DNA of 64,000 nucleotides from positions 130,625,601-130,689,600 of the forward strand of contig NC_072894.1 of NCBI RefSeq assembly GCF_027943255.1. The letters run 5' to 3'. Positions 24,270 through 37,900 of this stretch are shown piece by piece. The notes beneath the pieces are model-generated. The model saw nothing but the letters and a program-made list of their open reading frames with translations, was not told the origin of the DNA and did not search any database. Numbering within the stretch: position 1 is the first letter of the stretch; the number at the start of each line of letters is the position of its first letter. The translations under genes were made by a program, and so were the position numbers. Source of the DNA: Anastrepha obliqua. Lineage: Eukaryota > Arthropoda > Insecta > Diptera > Tephritidae.

Positions 24270-27200
24270 ATTTTGTTCCTGATATTTTTGGTAAGCACAA
24301 ATTTATCAAAAACAAAAAAAAAAATACTTAAGCCGAAATGAAAAGAAGGTAGAGAAATAGCTTGTGGGTCGTTTTTCTTTGGGAGATAATTTTTTAGAAA
24401 AAAAAATATTTAAAAAATTTATTAAAAAAAATTTAAAAAGTAGATGGAACGCGAGTTAATGAGTTCGGATTTAGTTATTTTGAAAGTAAACATTAGCAGA
24501 AACGGAAATTTCAAAGAAAAATTTAATGTAGAGCGGTGTTGACGGTTAAAATTTTAACACAGATTTTATAAGCAAAAACAACTTGAACTAAAATTATATG
24601 TTTGAAAACGAACTACTTCAACTTAGCTTTATTTTTACTGAGTGGCCCTTTAGCCTACAGCTGCTCGTTTTTACATTTATTAGAAGTTAGTAAATGGGTT
24701 ATAATTCTTAGTATTTCTTTCCATCTTTGTTTCTCTTGCAAATGCCAGAAAATTGACGGTTTATTTGTTGTATACTTCCTTCGGTTTAGTTTATTTTATT
24801 AAATTTTTTATAGCTTTGTTTTCATTTGTTTCCTCAAGAGGGGCGCCATCTTGCGGCGCTCCTGCCCATTGTGACATTCTCCGGTAATTTTATTTAGTTT
24901 TGTTCCACAGTAAATCTTACAGCATTTATTACACTATTTAGTAAATATAGACCTTTTTTATATTTTTTTACTTTTTTAGACTTTTTATTTTTAGATTTTG
25001 ATATGGACGAGATTGTGCATTCCAGAGTGACAGTTTTTTTTGTGAAAATAAAATAGCGATTTTTGCGCATACCCAAAAGCGTTGAATAGCTGTCGCCATT
25101 CACAGTTGTTGTCATAAGAGCGCGTGTAAAGCGCCTTGCTACTGTTCGAAAGAGTGTTTTTTTTAACTCTAAATTGAGTGTATGCAAAATAAATACGGAT
25201 TTTAAATAAGACGAAGGTTTTTCGGTTTTCGTCAACTTTTTTTAAGAGAAAAGCCAGAGCTGACCTTAGTTGACAGCCACTTTGCGGCAACTTCATTTTG
25301 TAAGCTCAATACTTTTTTTAAACGCATTTCTAAAATCTGCCTTAAGTCAACTGCAAGTAGTGAAATAAAATTGAAAAAAAAAAATTATTTACTTTTTCAA
25401 GTTATACGCAAATTTGTTTTACTCTGTCACCACTTCTTTTGCTTTAACTGTTTTCGTTGATTAGCCTTTCATAAATTGTTTCATAATTTCTTCAGTTTTT
25501 TCATTAATTTTTATGTATGCATGTATGTATGTATGCGTGTATAGTAAATATGAATATATATGCTTTATGTTTATACGTACGTATGTATATTGCAATAAAT
25601 ATTTATTATATTTATGTATGACACCTACTGCATGCTACGGACACTGAGAGAGTGAGAAATTTGTTAATTTTGTTAATTTGTTTTTATTGTTGCTTAAAAA
25701 GTTAAAAATTTGCATTCAGTATTGTTTGGTTTACTTACTTACTTACTTAGTTCTTTTCACATTTCAAATCTACCTAAACTTTTGCATGTATGTATATGTA
25801 TAGGTATGTATGTATATATAATAATTTGTTCGTGTTGTATTTCCTTGTTTCTTTGCTTAATTTTTATTTTACTCATATTTTGTCTTCCTTAACAAACCAC
25901 CTAATTTGTGTTTATTACTTTAGTTATATATATATTTTTGTTGTTTTGGTTTTTGTTTTTAATATTCTAACGGTATAATTTGTAGTTTGCATTTTAGCTG
26001 AGTACTTCATTTTTGTTTTTGGTTTTCTGTGTTTTTTTGGTTTTTAGAAAAAGGCAAAAATTGACGGGAGCTTTCACTTCCGCATGAAATTATTTACATA
26101 AATACATTTAATTAACACGATTTCATACATATCTACATTTAGTAATATCTAAGTAATATTGTAATTTTCATGCTTTACGTCCAATACGCTTAGTCTCGTT
26201 TGTAAGTGTTACCAGAGTAGATTTATTTGGTTAAAATATTTTTTTATCGAATATCATTTCGTTTGTTGCATGGAATTTCGTTGAGTGATGACGAACGCAA
26301 TGCCAGCGGGCGCGCTTTTCGGATGAAAGCAGCCGCACAAGTAGGAAATATGCGAAATGTATGAAAGCTGCATAAGCTTTTTATGAAAGTTATTGTGTAC
26401 TCACATTCCTTAAGCTTTGTGGTGTGAAAGCTTGATGAAAATTTATCTGAAATGTAGTTCATTTGCTGATTTAAGCTCAGTTTTTCAAAACGCATTAAAG
26501 TGGCCTTGGAGGTGGAAACATTTTAAAATAAAGTTTTTAAAGTTTATCTGAAATGTAGTTTATTTGCTGGTTTAAGCTCTTTTTTGAAGGAAGTTGTGCC
26601 TACTCAGATTCCTTACGCTTTGTGGTGTGAAAGCTTGATGAAAGTTGATCTAAAAAGTAGCTTACTTGCTGATTTAAGTTCAGTTTTTGAAAACGCATTA
26701 AAGTGGCCTTTGAGGTGGAAACATTTTATAATAGCATATACCAAGCCATGAAAGCTGAATGAAAGCTTATTTCAAAAGTAGGTTATTGCTGATTTAAGCG
26801 CTTTTTCTTGAAATGAAACATTTTATAATCGTTGCGCACGGAAAGTGCTTAAGCTTTGTGGTGTGAAAGCTTAACCAGAGTTTTTTCTGGAAAGTTTATC
26901 CAGTATCTGATTTAAGCTCTTCTTTGAAAACGCAATGAAAGGGCCCTGGGAGCGTAGGAATATTTTAAAATCGCATATGCCACATCCTTTGTTAGTCGTT
27001 TGGCCAGCTTATTTCGCAATTATTGGCATGCGTCTTGGCAGCCGGGTTTAGGTGAGTAACTTCTCGAACGCTCCCTACAAGACGTATATTTGTATGCATC
27101 CTGAAAATTTGTAATGCTCACTGAAAGTTCCTTTTATAAGTTTTTTTTTTTATTATTCACTCAATTATTACTTTGCTTTATTGTTTTTGTATATTTTTAT

Positions 27201-28890
27201 TTTTAGAAAATGCATAATGGCACAATTGTTTGTTTGCTTCATTTGCTTCCAATTACTCAGATTTTTATTAACCTCTGTTTTATATTAACCAATTTTTTGA
27301 CTACCCTACCTCTGCTTATGCACTTAGTTGGTTTCTAATTTAAAATTGTTTTCTCCTCCTAACTTTAAATTTTACTTACATAAGTACTAAGCCTTTGCTT
27401 TGATTATTATCGATAAATATTTTCAACGTACACGCAGATTAAATTTAAAATTCTAAAGACACACCGAGAAATGTTTGTTGAACTTGCTGGTTATTCTTGT
27501 TTTTGGTTTATATATATATATTTTTGTATTTGTAATATTTATTACGCATTAATATTATAATTTTATTATACTTTTATGCTCATTTATTTCGATTATCTAA
27601 CAATACTACCTAACTAAGAATTTAAACCTACTCATATGTGTGTGTGTAGGTGTTAGCGTTTATAGTCACTTATCTCGACACGCAAAAAAAAAGTAAATAA
27701 AAAAAAATAAATAAAAATAATAATAAAAACAGAAAAACAAATTAAAAAAAGATAAAAAAATAAATAAACAAATTAAAAAAAATCAAAAAGTACAAAAAAT
27801 GTAATTTATATACAATAATAAATAAATTTTTTAATTTAAACACAGATACACGAAAAAAACCTCTGACCAGCTACAAAACTTGCATCTGAAAAACGAAAAA
27901 AACCTTTTCGAATTTCAAAATTTGTGTAAAAATCTTAGAAAACCCCTAAACTTGTACAAAAAAAATCGCAAAGCAAAGTAACTCGTACCTCATCTTCAAC
28001 TCTGTGTGCATAGTTCAATATAGTTTTGTCCTAAATCTTCACCTACAGCTGGTTGTAATGGCAGATTTGTTGTTTTTTCATTCGAAAAGCACACTACATA
28101 CTTACATATATATGTGTATAATAGATAACATCAAAAATTATTTGCGAACACTTATGGAAATTCGACTTGCCGACTTGTCGACTTGTCGAATTAACAGAAT
28201 TTACTATAAGTGGTCGTTTTCAGTGTATGTACAGAGCTTGCCTGAATCCTCAGTGGGTTTCAAAGCTTTTAGCGCGTTGCTTTTACTGAGCTCTTTCGAT
28301 AAACATGGCAGCTTGCAAATGGCCGTGATAATAAGAGCTTTGATAACAAAAATGCTCTGGTGGCAGCTTGCGCGTCTCGAAAGTGAGAGAATTTAGCTTT
28401 TCCAAAAATTTTTTTTTGGCATGAAAACCTGAACATGAGATTGTGAATTTTATTTAGATTCACTAATTATTTATTTTCCTTACCATAAATGGGCGTAGTT
28501 CGTTTAGTGAAATACAAATTTAATTAATTATTTATGTACACCCAAGCTTTTATTTGCAGATTAAGGGCAGTGCGGCTCAATATCGAGCGAGAATTAATTG
28601 TTGAATATTAAATTATTATTTAACCTTTGCGGTTTAGTTGAATGAACTTTTGTACTTATCTCAATTGTCTTTACGTAATATCAACAAACGACTTCAAAAA
28701 GTTTTCCCGTATAAATATTTTCATATCGCATTATTCATGTTGCTTATATTTATTACAATAGGTTGCCATTGCATAAATTGGAAAGGAAAGAATTTCGAAA
28801 GTGGGTGTGAGTGCGGATAAACAAAAGTTAAAAGAATTGTGCAAAAAAAAAAATGCAATGCAGTGGAATACGGATGACTAGAATATGATA
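24270..28890. other. Non-coding, mostly T-rich region with a tandem array
   Basis: No host gene seen. T-rich on the + strand from 24600 to 26200 and from 27120 to 27650, with microsatellites (TATG near 25510, TTAC at 25735-25749). A degenerate tandem array lies at 26380-26990, and an A-rich patch at 27680-27800. A 9-bp tandem (GACTTGCC/GTC) occurs at 28165-28192. Confidence 0.5.
26380..26990. repeat. Degenerate tandem repeat, unit about 200-235 bp
   Basis: Three units start with CTTTGTGGTGTGAAAGCTT at 26415, 26618 and 26854 (spacings 203 and 236). Each continues with a TTGCTGATTTAAG-like segment, AAAACGCATTAAAGTGGCCT and GAGGTGGAAACATTTTA. Divergence between units is substantial, so this is an old array. 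No coding potential. Confidence 0.75.
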
Positions 28891-28935
28891 GGATAAGAAA
28901 ATGGTACGGCGCCTCCCTAATTGTACCCTCGACAG

Positions 28936-29015
28936 TCGTTTCCGACCAAAAACTGTCATTTCAGCAGAACTCCCCGTACATGTATAGGAAATATTTATAT
29001 TGCTATAAAAACAAC
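28936..29015. repeat. Interspersed hairpin repeat, copy b
   Basis: Contains TTTCCGACCAAAAACTGTCA, TTTCAGCAGAACTCCCCGTA and CATGTATAGGAAATATTTAT. This is a diverged, 5'-truncated copy of the repeat at 23763, with the inverted repeat decayed. Confidence 0.6.
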
Positions 29016-29164
29016 ATGGGTACCTACACAAAATTTATGCGTCTGTTGATTTCACGATGTCGTTTCAGGGTTTGCAGAGCCTAAATGTAATATGTTATAG
29101 TTTTTAACTGCATTTCTCGAACGGACTTTGCTAAATAGAGAAACGCATATGCATATACAAAAAA

Positions 29165-29650
29165 AACACCTTTAAATGGTACAGCGCCTAAAAGTACGCT
29201 AGCTTAAAAAAAATTATGCCATATTACTGATCTCAAATTACCAAGTTTTTCAGTCGATCCAGTTCTGAATATTTTACCCTTTCAAAATAAATAAAAAATC
29301 ACCTTTAAATTTTACAGCGCCTAAAAGTATGCTAGCTTCAAAAGAATTATGCCATATTCCTGATCTCAAATTACCAAGTTTTTTAGTCGATCCAGTTTTG
29401 AATATTTGAGTCTTTCCAAACATATAAAAAAGACCTTTGAATGGTACAGCGCCTAAAAGTATGCTAGCTTGCAATGAATTTGCCATATTCCTGATCTCAA
29501 ATCGTCAAATTTGTTAGTCGCTCAAGTTTTGAGTATTTGAGCTTTTCAACATTATAAAAAAGTACCGTTAAATGGCACAGCGCCTAAAAATATGCTGACT
29601 CGAAAAGAATTATGCTATATTCTTGAACTCAAATTGAGTGTTTTTTTAAT
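29165..29650. repeat. Tandem repeat, unit about 132 bp, four units
   Basis: The key string ACAGCGCCTAAAAGTATGCT recurs with its A at 29181, 29314, 29446 and 29577, spacings 133, 132 and 131. Each unit also carries GCCATATTCCTGATCTCAAA and a TTAGTCGATCCAGTTTTGAA-like segment ending in AAAAAAG/CACC before the next unit. The units are clearly homologous and regular in length, resembling a short satellite or minisatellite. Confidence 0.85.
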
Positions 29651-32600
29651 TATGACTGCTCACTCAAAATATAGCATGGAGGATTAGTCCAAGTTCGTTA
29701 AATGCAGACTAATAAATGTGGCATCAAATTGATTTGCGTGAAAACACCAGTACGGCATAGACTTGTTGTGAAATTTTGAATTGAATTGAATTTTAATTTG
29801 AATACTAAATTGGAAATTAAAATAAATTATTTTTTTTTAATTTAATTTAAAATAAATTTTTTTTATTTTTTTTTATTTAAATTTAAATTTGTCTTATTTT
29901 TTTCACCAACACTCTAATAACTAAAAACTAAGAATGTGCCGCATACTTTCTGGCAGCGCAACGAGCGGCATGGTTTTAAGGCCAGTTTTTCAGTGCTCGT
30001 TCAATTAGGCTTTTCAGTTAAATTAAGCTTAACCCTTTCGCATCATTCAACGGAATAGTCAGCGATCAAAAACTTTCTCTTATGACCAAGAATGGAATAA
30101 TCGGGAATAAATTTGTTAAGTAAAAAAATTAATAATTTTGCTAATTCTGTAACATTCCTTTTCATTAGTAAAACAGTAAAAGTCTTGCCGACGCAAGATA
30201 TTATGGACGCTGGTATTTTGAGTACATTGCGCAAATCAAGCGATGATGCAAAAGTGTTAAACTCAGTTTAAAAAACTCACCACAGTTACTGGCACTTGAA
30301 AAGCGGCTCCAGACACTTTATTGCCCGCAACTTTTCTCTTTTCCAGCCAGCTCCAAAAATCTAACGAAAATAGGCTCCATTTTTCTATGAAGCAATCTTC
30401 ATCCTCTCTTTAAACATCTCTCAGTCTATGCCCATTATTTCTTCAAACTAGGCGCGCAAACATAAATTTCCAAATAAAAGAAAATACGAAGCTGTTTGTG
30501 CTTGAAAATGCTGATGATGTGTCGAAAATAAAGCGGAAAACTAGCGAAAGATGAGCGCCGGGCAAATCATATGTAAGTAGATGTATGAATGTGAATGGTA
30601 GCGTTCAAGAAAATAATAAAGAAAAAACACAAAGTGATTTTTTTTGCAACATAATAAGTTTTTTGTTTTTATTAAATTTTTTTGTGGTGTAATTTGGTTT
30701 TGTATTTTTTGTTTATTTTTTGTTTGTTTTTGTATTTTCACAAATATTTTTATAATAATTTTATTTGCCATTGTAATGAAATTAGTTGTTGAAGCCTAGT
30801 TTTGCGTTGTGCACTGATTTGATGTTTTTATTTTTATATTCTTTCCACATACACAACAACAGTGAAAATTTTCAAAATTCTTTAATAATAATTACATTAA
30901 TAATTGCATATAATAACTAAGTTAAATTGTTAATAGTAATTAATTGAATTGGAAAATGCCTACATAATCACGCGCACGCGCACTCGCATACAAATACAAA
31001 TACAATCGATTAATTTCTCATATTTCAATATAAAACAAATAACTAATAAATACATACAAATACAATACTATTTATGTAGTAAGTAAGTATTAAGGTGAAA
31101 AATCTTTAACGCTAAGTGTGAGAGAAACATTCCATAATTTGTGTTTTGTTTTGCATTTTTAGATTTTTTATGTTTTTAATTTATATTTTAAATTTGTGTA
31201 ATTATTTATATCGTTTATTTGTTTTTAGAGTTTTTGCTCTTTTTATCTGTATATATATGCATTACATTTTATATAGTTAAATATATAAGTATGTGTGTGA
31301 TTATTATGTGAGAGCGTGGTAGGAAGTAGAGTTGAGGAGTTGAGAGAGTGATTTTTTATCTCATACAATTTTATTTTGCAATCATTGCGGTTTATGTGTA
31401 TGTGCAATGCGCTTTAACAGCACAGCGGCACTCGTGTGAAGACTGGCTGGAGGGTGGAGTTGAAAGAATTGTTGGCGTTATGCGGATGATTTTCGTGTAG
31501 TGGAGGGAGATGCGCAAAAATGCATTAGAAAGTAAAGTGAGTAAATAAGCGAGTTTACAGATTTTTCGCTCTTCACATTTCTTGCCAGCAGCACTCACCG
31601 CCTGTAGGCTGCGGATGCGAGGCCAAACGGCAAACGAAGCTAATTTTCGTTAGAACTGGCGCTGGTTAGACAGGCGCTGCTGTTTATTTCAAGTTTGCTA
31701 TAACTTTTTGTGTTGCTCAGCTTTTAGTAAAAAGTATAAATGCCGTAAAGCAGTGAGTGCCGCTCTATTATTTTCATTTCCTTCTGTTGTTGACAATGGA
31801 ATTTTTAATAATTATAGTATTTTTTACTGAATTTTTTCAAGCACAATTAGCGGCATGCATTTTATTTGCCTTTAGCGCCTTCCAGCTGTTGTCTTCAGCC
31901 TGCTAATCCATTTCAGCGCCTGTGCTTATGCAACAATTCAAACAAAACGTACAAGAACCTGGCTTCCTACTAGGCTAAATGTTTTTGTTTTGAGTTTTTT
32001 GTATTTTCAAGTTTATTTTCACTTGCCTGTTTACTCATAACCTATGCAAGTAAGTATTTATTTATATATCATGTGTATGTATGTATGTATGCATTAATTT
32101 TTCGTTCTTTACAATTTCATATTCTAAGCTTTTTAATAAATTAATTTGAATAATTGTTATTCAATCACATGGTGGGATAATCGTTAAATATTTTTTTAAC
32201 AATTTCTATAAGTTAATGGCTATATTTTTACATACATATACGATTTTTTTTTTCATACTTCTAAGCTAAATAATAGAAAATTTTTTTACTTTTACAACGT
32301 TTTAGATTTTTCAATTTTTACACTATTTCAAAGAAAATGTTTGTTGCTGCTATTTTGCTTATTATTGTTGCTGCTGTCTGCTGTTTGTTGTTTGTTGTGG
32401 TAGTAGTGATTACTTGCTATTGTATTACATACATATTTGCTATAGTATTAAGCATAAATGAGTTTTGATTTTCGGTTATTTTTGTTGCTGCTGTTGTGGG
32501 TAGTTTTATGATTATTATTCTCTTTGTTCACCATTTATTTGCTTATTTTTCATATTTTTCGATAATAAAGTGGCCATTTAAAGCATTTAATTCTACTAGG

Positions 32601-34480
32601 CTATTGTTTTTGTAGTTGCTTTGCATACACAAGTATGTATTTTTTGCTACTAGTTATTGTTGTTGTTGTGGTTTAATTTACGATAACAGTAATTAGCGGA
32701 TGTGGACATGTAAAATGAAGATTTCTCTACGTTATTGTTGGCGTTTTTGCCTTTTTCGGATTATTTTTTGCGGTGAACTTTTGTTTTTGTGGACTGGTTA
32801 TTTCTTAAATTGCGCTTTATAATTGTTTTCGTTTGGTTTTTCGAAACTTTAAAAAACACACATATAATATGTATATATAGACATAGATAAGTTCAGAATA
32901 TTGTAAAATGCTACAACTACTACTTTTTCAGCCATTTACTGCTATAATTTAAATGTGCTGCTTTTGGATTTTAGGTAAATATGTTATTTATCATTCTTTT
33001 TTATTTTCATTTTCATTTTTACTTTTATTTTTACAATCGATTTCATCTGCCTATATAAATTAATTTCTTAATAGTTTTCTTAAATCCTTTCACATTTCAA
33101 CGCTTTGTGTGCGTTGAATGCTTTTTTTGTTGTTTTTCGCTTAATGTTTTACAAAATACTTTGAGGAGCACTGGACGTGATAGTTTTTATATTTTTGTTT
33201 TTTTAGTTTTTTTTTTTTATATTTTAAACCTATTTTTACTTAATTATTATTAATTTTTTGTAATTCTAAAAATGCGTAAAATGAGAATTGATTTTTTGTT
33301 TGCATTTTAATTAAATCAGAAGATTTGTTTTATATTGAAGTGTTTTTTTTTTTTAATTTTTGCTTAAATTACTTATCATTAAACAGTGCGCAATACTGCA
33401 AATTATTTGAAACGTGTAATTAAAGCAACCATTCAAAGCATCAAAAACACACTGAAAGCGGCTTTTTGCATTATTTTTTAACCTTAGCTGTTTTACGCTA
33501 TTATTTTTCTTTAATTACAATAGTTTATTCATTTATTGCAACACATAAAGCTTTAACAATTGAAAGAAAAAAACTAAATTATGAATTATGTTTGAGAAGA
33601 TCAGCCGTGGCCAAAAATCATTTACTTTTAAATTACGCATAACCCACTGAAAGCTTATAAAATTTTTTTTTGTCAAAAATGTTACTTTTATTAACTCATT
33701 TTTGTAAGCTCGGAAAATAAGTTTTGCATCGCTGCACGCAGCTTGCAGCTTTCGCCTTGCAGCGCTTCGCAGCTTTCACGTGCTTTCGGCAAAAGCTGCG
33801 TCTGTTTTCCTTTCAGTTAAATGCAGAGTTTACCCTAACAATGCAAAGTAAAAAGTGTTAAGAAAGCGTAGAAAGTAAGAATTATTGCAGTGTTTTGTTT
33901 TTCATAAATAATTTTTTGTTTACCTCAGTTACTAGGCCTAATTTACATTTGCATCAATTAATAAATAGATCACATTCATGGTTCTATTTTTCGCTTTTCT
34001 TTACTTAATTCACATTAAATTTTAGTTTGCATACTCCCATTTGCGTGTGTGTGAGCTGTAAACAATAGATGTGTGTGTATTTGTGTGTGTGTGTTTGAAG
34101 GTATGCATTCTTTACGGCATGTTACGTTACGTTCGAAGAGCTTTAAAATTTGTTTCCATATTCTTCTTATTTTCCCTAAGCTGTGCTAAATGCTTGCGTT
34201 TACAGAACTTAAGAAAAAAGATTAGTTATTCTAGACTTAAACGTTTAACAAATAAAACCTAAACACTAATATTTGAAATATACCTGGATTTATTTCAAAT
34301 TGGAGATCCTTTGCAAACAAATTGTCAAATTATAAAAATAATAATTACCTATTTAATCATAGCCTTTAGCTACATGAATATGTATTTCTTTTCAAATATT
34401 TATGGTGAGAAGTTTTTACGGGTCAAGTTTTTTGGAAAGTCAAACCAAAGTTGTGTAGGAGCGGCAAGCGCACAAAATCT
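29651..34480. other. T-rich non-coding region
   Basis: No gene or mobile element recognised. The + strand is strongly T-rich from 30640 to 30760, 31130 to 31270 and 31970 to 33360, with (GTT)n and (GTTGCTGCT) strings near 32340-32660, so the - strand resembles UTR. A short GC-rich cluster of GCAGCTTTCGC-like repeats occurs at 33730-33800. Confidence 0.5.
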
Positions 34481-34945
34481 AGCTTATGAGCTTATGAGTG
34501 AAAGTTTAAGAGTACTTCAGGAATAAAGTTTTGAAGGCTTTATATTTTAAAATGATCCTAAAATGAGTATATGTTATACGTTTCTAAGCGGAAGCGCTTG
34601 GAAATAGCGAACGAGCTTTTGATTGAAAGCTCTAGATTTTTAAACTATCATATTTTGAAGGACTGAACTTTTGAATGAAAACTCTATGTTTTAAAAAACA
34701 TGTTTCGCAGCAGTGAGCTTTTAAGTGAAAGCTTTAAATTTTTTGTTCGCCATATTGTGTGTTGGTTGAGCTTTCGAGTGAAAGCTTTGGATCATGAAAT
34801 GAACATATTTGAAGTTTTGAAAGAAGGCTTTGCACTTTTGAAATACATATTTTGAATATAATCACATTGTGTTGTGGTCGCGCTTATGAGTGGAAGCTTT
34901 GGATCATGAAATTAACATATTTGAAGTTTTAAAAAAAAGTTTTAC
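34480..34945. repeat. Array of short AGCTTTY/GAAAGCT hairpin repeats
   Basis: A motif of the form AGCTTTY-N4-GAAAGCT recurs around 34613, 34663, 34708, 34768 and 34882. Examples are GAGCTTTCGAGTGAAAGCTT and GAGCTTTTGATTGAAAGCTC. The last two units extend the match through GGATCATGAAATGAACATAT and TTGAAGTTTT (period 114). Each core can pair with itself as a 6-7 bp stem with a 4-base loop. No coding potential. Confidence 0.65.
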
Positions 34946-37900
34946 ATTGTAGAAATATTCATTATGAAGCTGTGCGCTATCCAGTGAGTTACCCGATCGA
35001 AATTTAATTTTTAGGCCGCAGCTTACACTTGAAAAAATACTTAATTTTAATTTTATATTTTAAGCGCATATATTTAATAATTCGAAACATGCTTTTGAAA
35101 TTTTCAAAGCTTACAGATTCAACTAAACCGGTACAGAAATTTGAATGTTTTGCGCATTCGAAATTTTTCGCGTGCCGCTATGGCTTGACTGCCTTTCATT
35201 TGTTGTTCATTTAAATTGCCTCTTGGGGCACAAAATGTTTAAAGAAAAGTGCGTTCGACATTAATGGTCTAAATTTTGAAGTTCATAGCAATGAAGTGAA
35301 TCAATACTGTCATCGGTAAAAAAAAATAATAATCATGTCCACATTAGTACAAATGCAAATAGTACATGACACGGAAATTTTAAATTTGTTTAAAAGTGCT
35401 TATGCTTAAAACTCAAAAAACAACATAATGTTTTTTCGGTAAAAGATTAATTAAATTTTTTTTTCATAATTTAGTGCTTTTTCCTAGCATAGACTTTTGA
35501 TATTAATTCAGTGACTTGAATTTTTCTTAAGTGAATATCACTTTTTTTGCAAAACATTATTTTTAATACTAAAAATTCTGAACAGAAAACCTTTTAATAT
35601 TAACTTCGACACAACAAATTTAATCCGAATAGTTGATGCAATCTATGCACAGAAATTGAAATTTTAATTCAAATGCACTGTTTCGCCTTCCAGTCCCCGT
35701 GTTGCCCATGTAATCAACGTTTGTGTGTATGCATGTCGGCGTGCATGTACGTGTAGGTGTTGTTATAGTGGTGTACTTCCTAAACTAATTAGCTTACAAT
35801 AAATATTTGTTGTTGGTTGTGTGTTGTTGTTACAATAACTAAGTATATCATATCATATATGCATGTATGTGTGTATGTGTTTATGTGTTAATGTGTTTAT
35901 TTGTTTTTATTTGTGTAGTTTGTATGTTACCCTTACTAATACCTAATCCACTATTTTTTAATACATTACTATATAACACAGATGACTTTATCTTTTGCTT
36001 ACATTTATTACACACCTTTCCCCCTTGCGAATTTCCCTTTCCTTTTTTGTTTTTTTGTTACATTTCCTGCTCAATAAATAAAAACTCCTACATACACATT
36101 TCTTATAACAACCTATGCCTTCGTTTAGTTTCCTTATTGATTTTTATATACTTTCGGACCAGCACACATACACATTTGTAATTTGTTTTGTTTTGTCCTA
36201 CTACATTTGTTTTCACTTCATTTTGACGATTTGTTTGCTTTTTGTTTTTATTTGTTTTTGTTTTTGGTGACGATGTGCGGACACCATCACCGCGCTTAAA
36301 AGTAAGGTTAGGTTTTTAATTGTGTGATAGTTTTTTTTGTTTTTGTTTTTGTTTTTCTAGTTTTTTTCGGCTTATAAAAAAGTTTGATTTGATTCTCATC
36401 TAATTTGCTTATAACTGCTTAGTTTATCCATTTGTTATTGAGCTGCACTTGCCTATTTGATATTCGATATTTGATATTTTAATATGTATGTATGTGTGTA
36501 GTTCAGAGTTGTTGCTTCTGTGTTTGCTATTTCAGTGAAGATTGTATTTTGAGTTAAGCCGGTGAATTTTTATTTCTAGATAAATATTATTTTTTTTCGC
36601 TTTTGGATTTGAATTTTCTATTGTTTTATTGTTTGAAAGAGCTGGGTGGCTATTTTATTTTGTAATTTGCTGTTCTGTTTTTCATTCTTCTTCCTCCTTC
36701 GTCTTCTTCATCGTTTTTTTTTCTTAACTAATTTGCTAACATCTACGCTACACTATTCGCGCTATACTACTACATACACGCATTATACTGATTGTTTGTT
36801 TTGTGTGTGTTGGTATGTGTGTTTATGTGTACCACAAAAATGAATGAAATTAATCCATTTAACAAGCGTGAAATTAGTTTTCAATTTTGTAACATTACGT
36901 AAATAAATTTCATTGGATCTTATTTCAATGCACTCCAACTGTACTGAGTGCGGTGAGTGCTCTTATTTGTATGTAATTTGTGGGATTTATTTGAAAAGAA
37001 AAAAAAGCAAATTAGTTCCAAATGTTGAATGGACATACATAATTGAAAATAATAATAATACATACATACATAATAAAATAATAAAATAATAAATAATTGG
37101 AAAAACTGTAATGTGTATACTGGCTTAAAGAGCTTTCAATATGCCTATGTTGTCATACAAGTAGCTGCTTACAGTTAGAAAAAAATTAAATAATAAAATT
37201 TTTTATTTTTTAATTTTTTCAATATTTTTTATTTTTTAATTTTTTCAAAGTGGAAAAAATTTTTTTTAAATTTTAATTTAAATTAAATTTAGATTCTAAA
37301 AGTACATATGTACATACACTTTTTAATTCAAAACTTTTGTGTTGTAGAATTTAAAATAAAACTGTTTTTTAACATTAAAAATTTTTGTTTTGATTTTACT
37401 TTAATTCTAAATCAAATTAAATTTGAAATTAATTTTTCTTTTAATTTAAAAATTTTTTTTAATTTTAAAAAATTTAAATACATAAAAAATTAAAAGTTTA
37501 ATTTTTTTAAAAGAAATATAATTTTTTAATTTGAAATATAAAAGCATTTAAGGCCTTTCAAATAAGTTCTTTAAATATGAAAATATCAATACAAAAGAAA
37601 ATTTAATTTAACTAAGTCTAAAAAATTTTTAATTATTCATAAAAATTAATTAGAAAAAAAAAAACGTATGCTTAATCACAAAAAACAGGCCGATTTGTGT
37701 CAAACAAGTGAAACAAAAAAATATCTAAATCAATGTAAAAAATTAAAATAAAAAAATATATTAGAAACAATTTTTTTTAAAGTTAACTAAAACTTTCATG
37801 TTAACGCGCAAATTCATGATTTTTAAATAATTTAGTTTTAAGCTCAAGCATTTTTTGTTATTATTTTAAGGATTTACAATATATTAAAATCAGTGTACAA

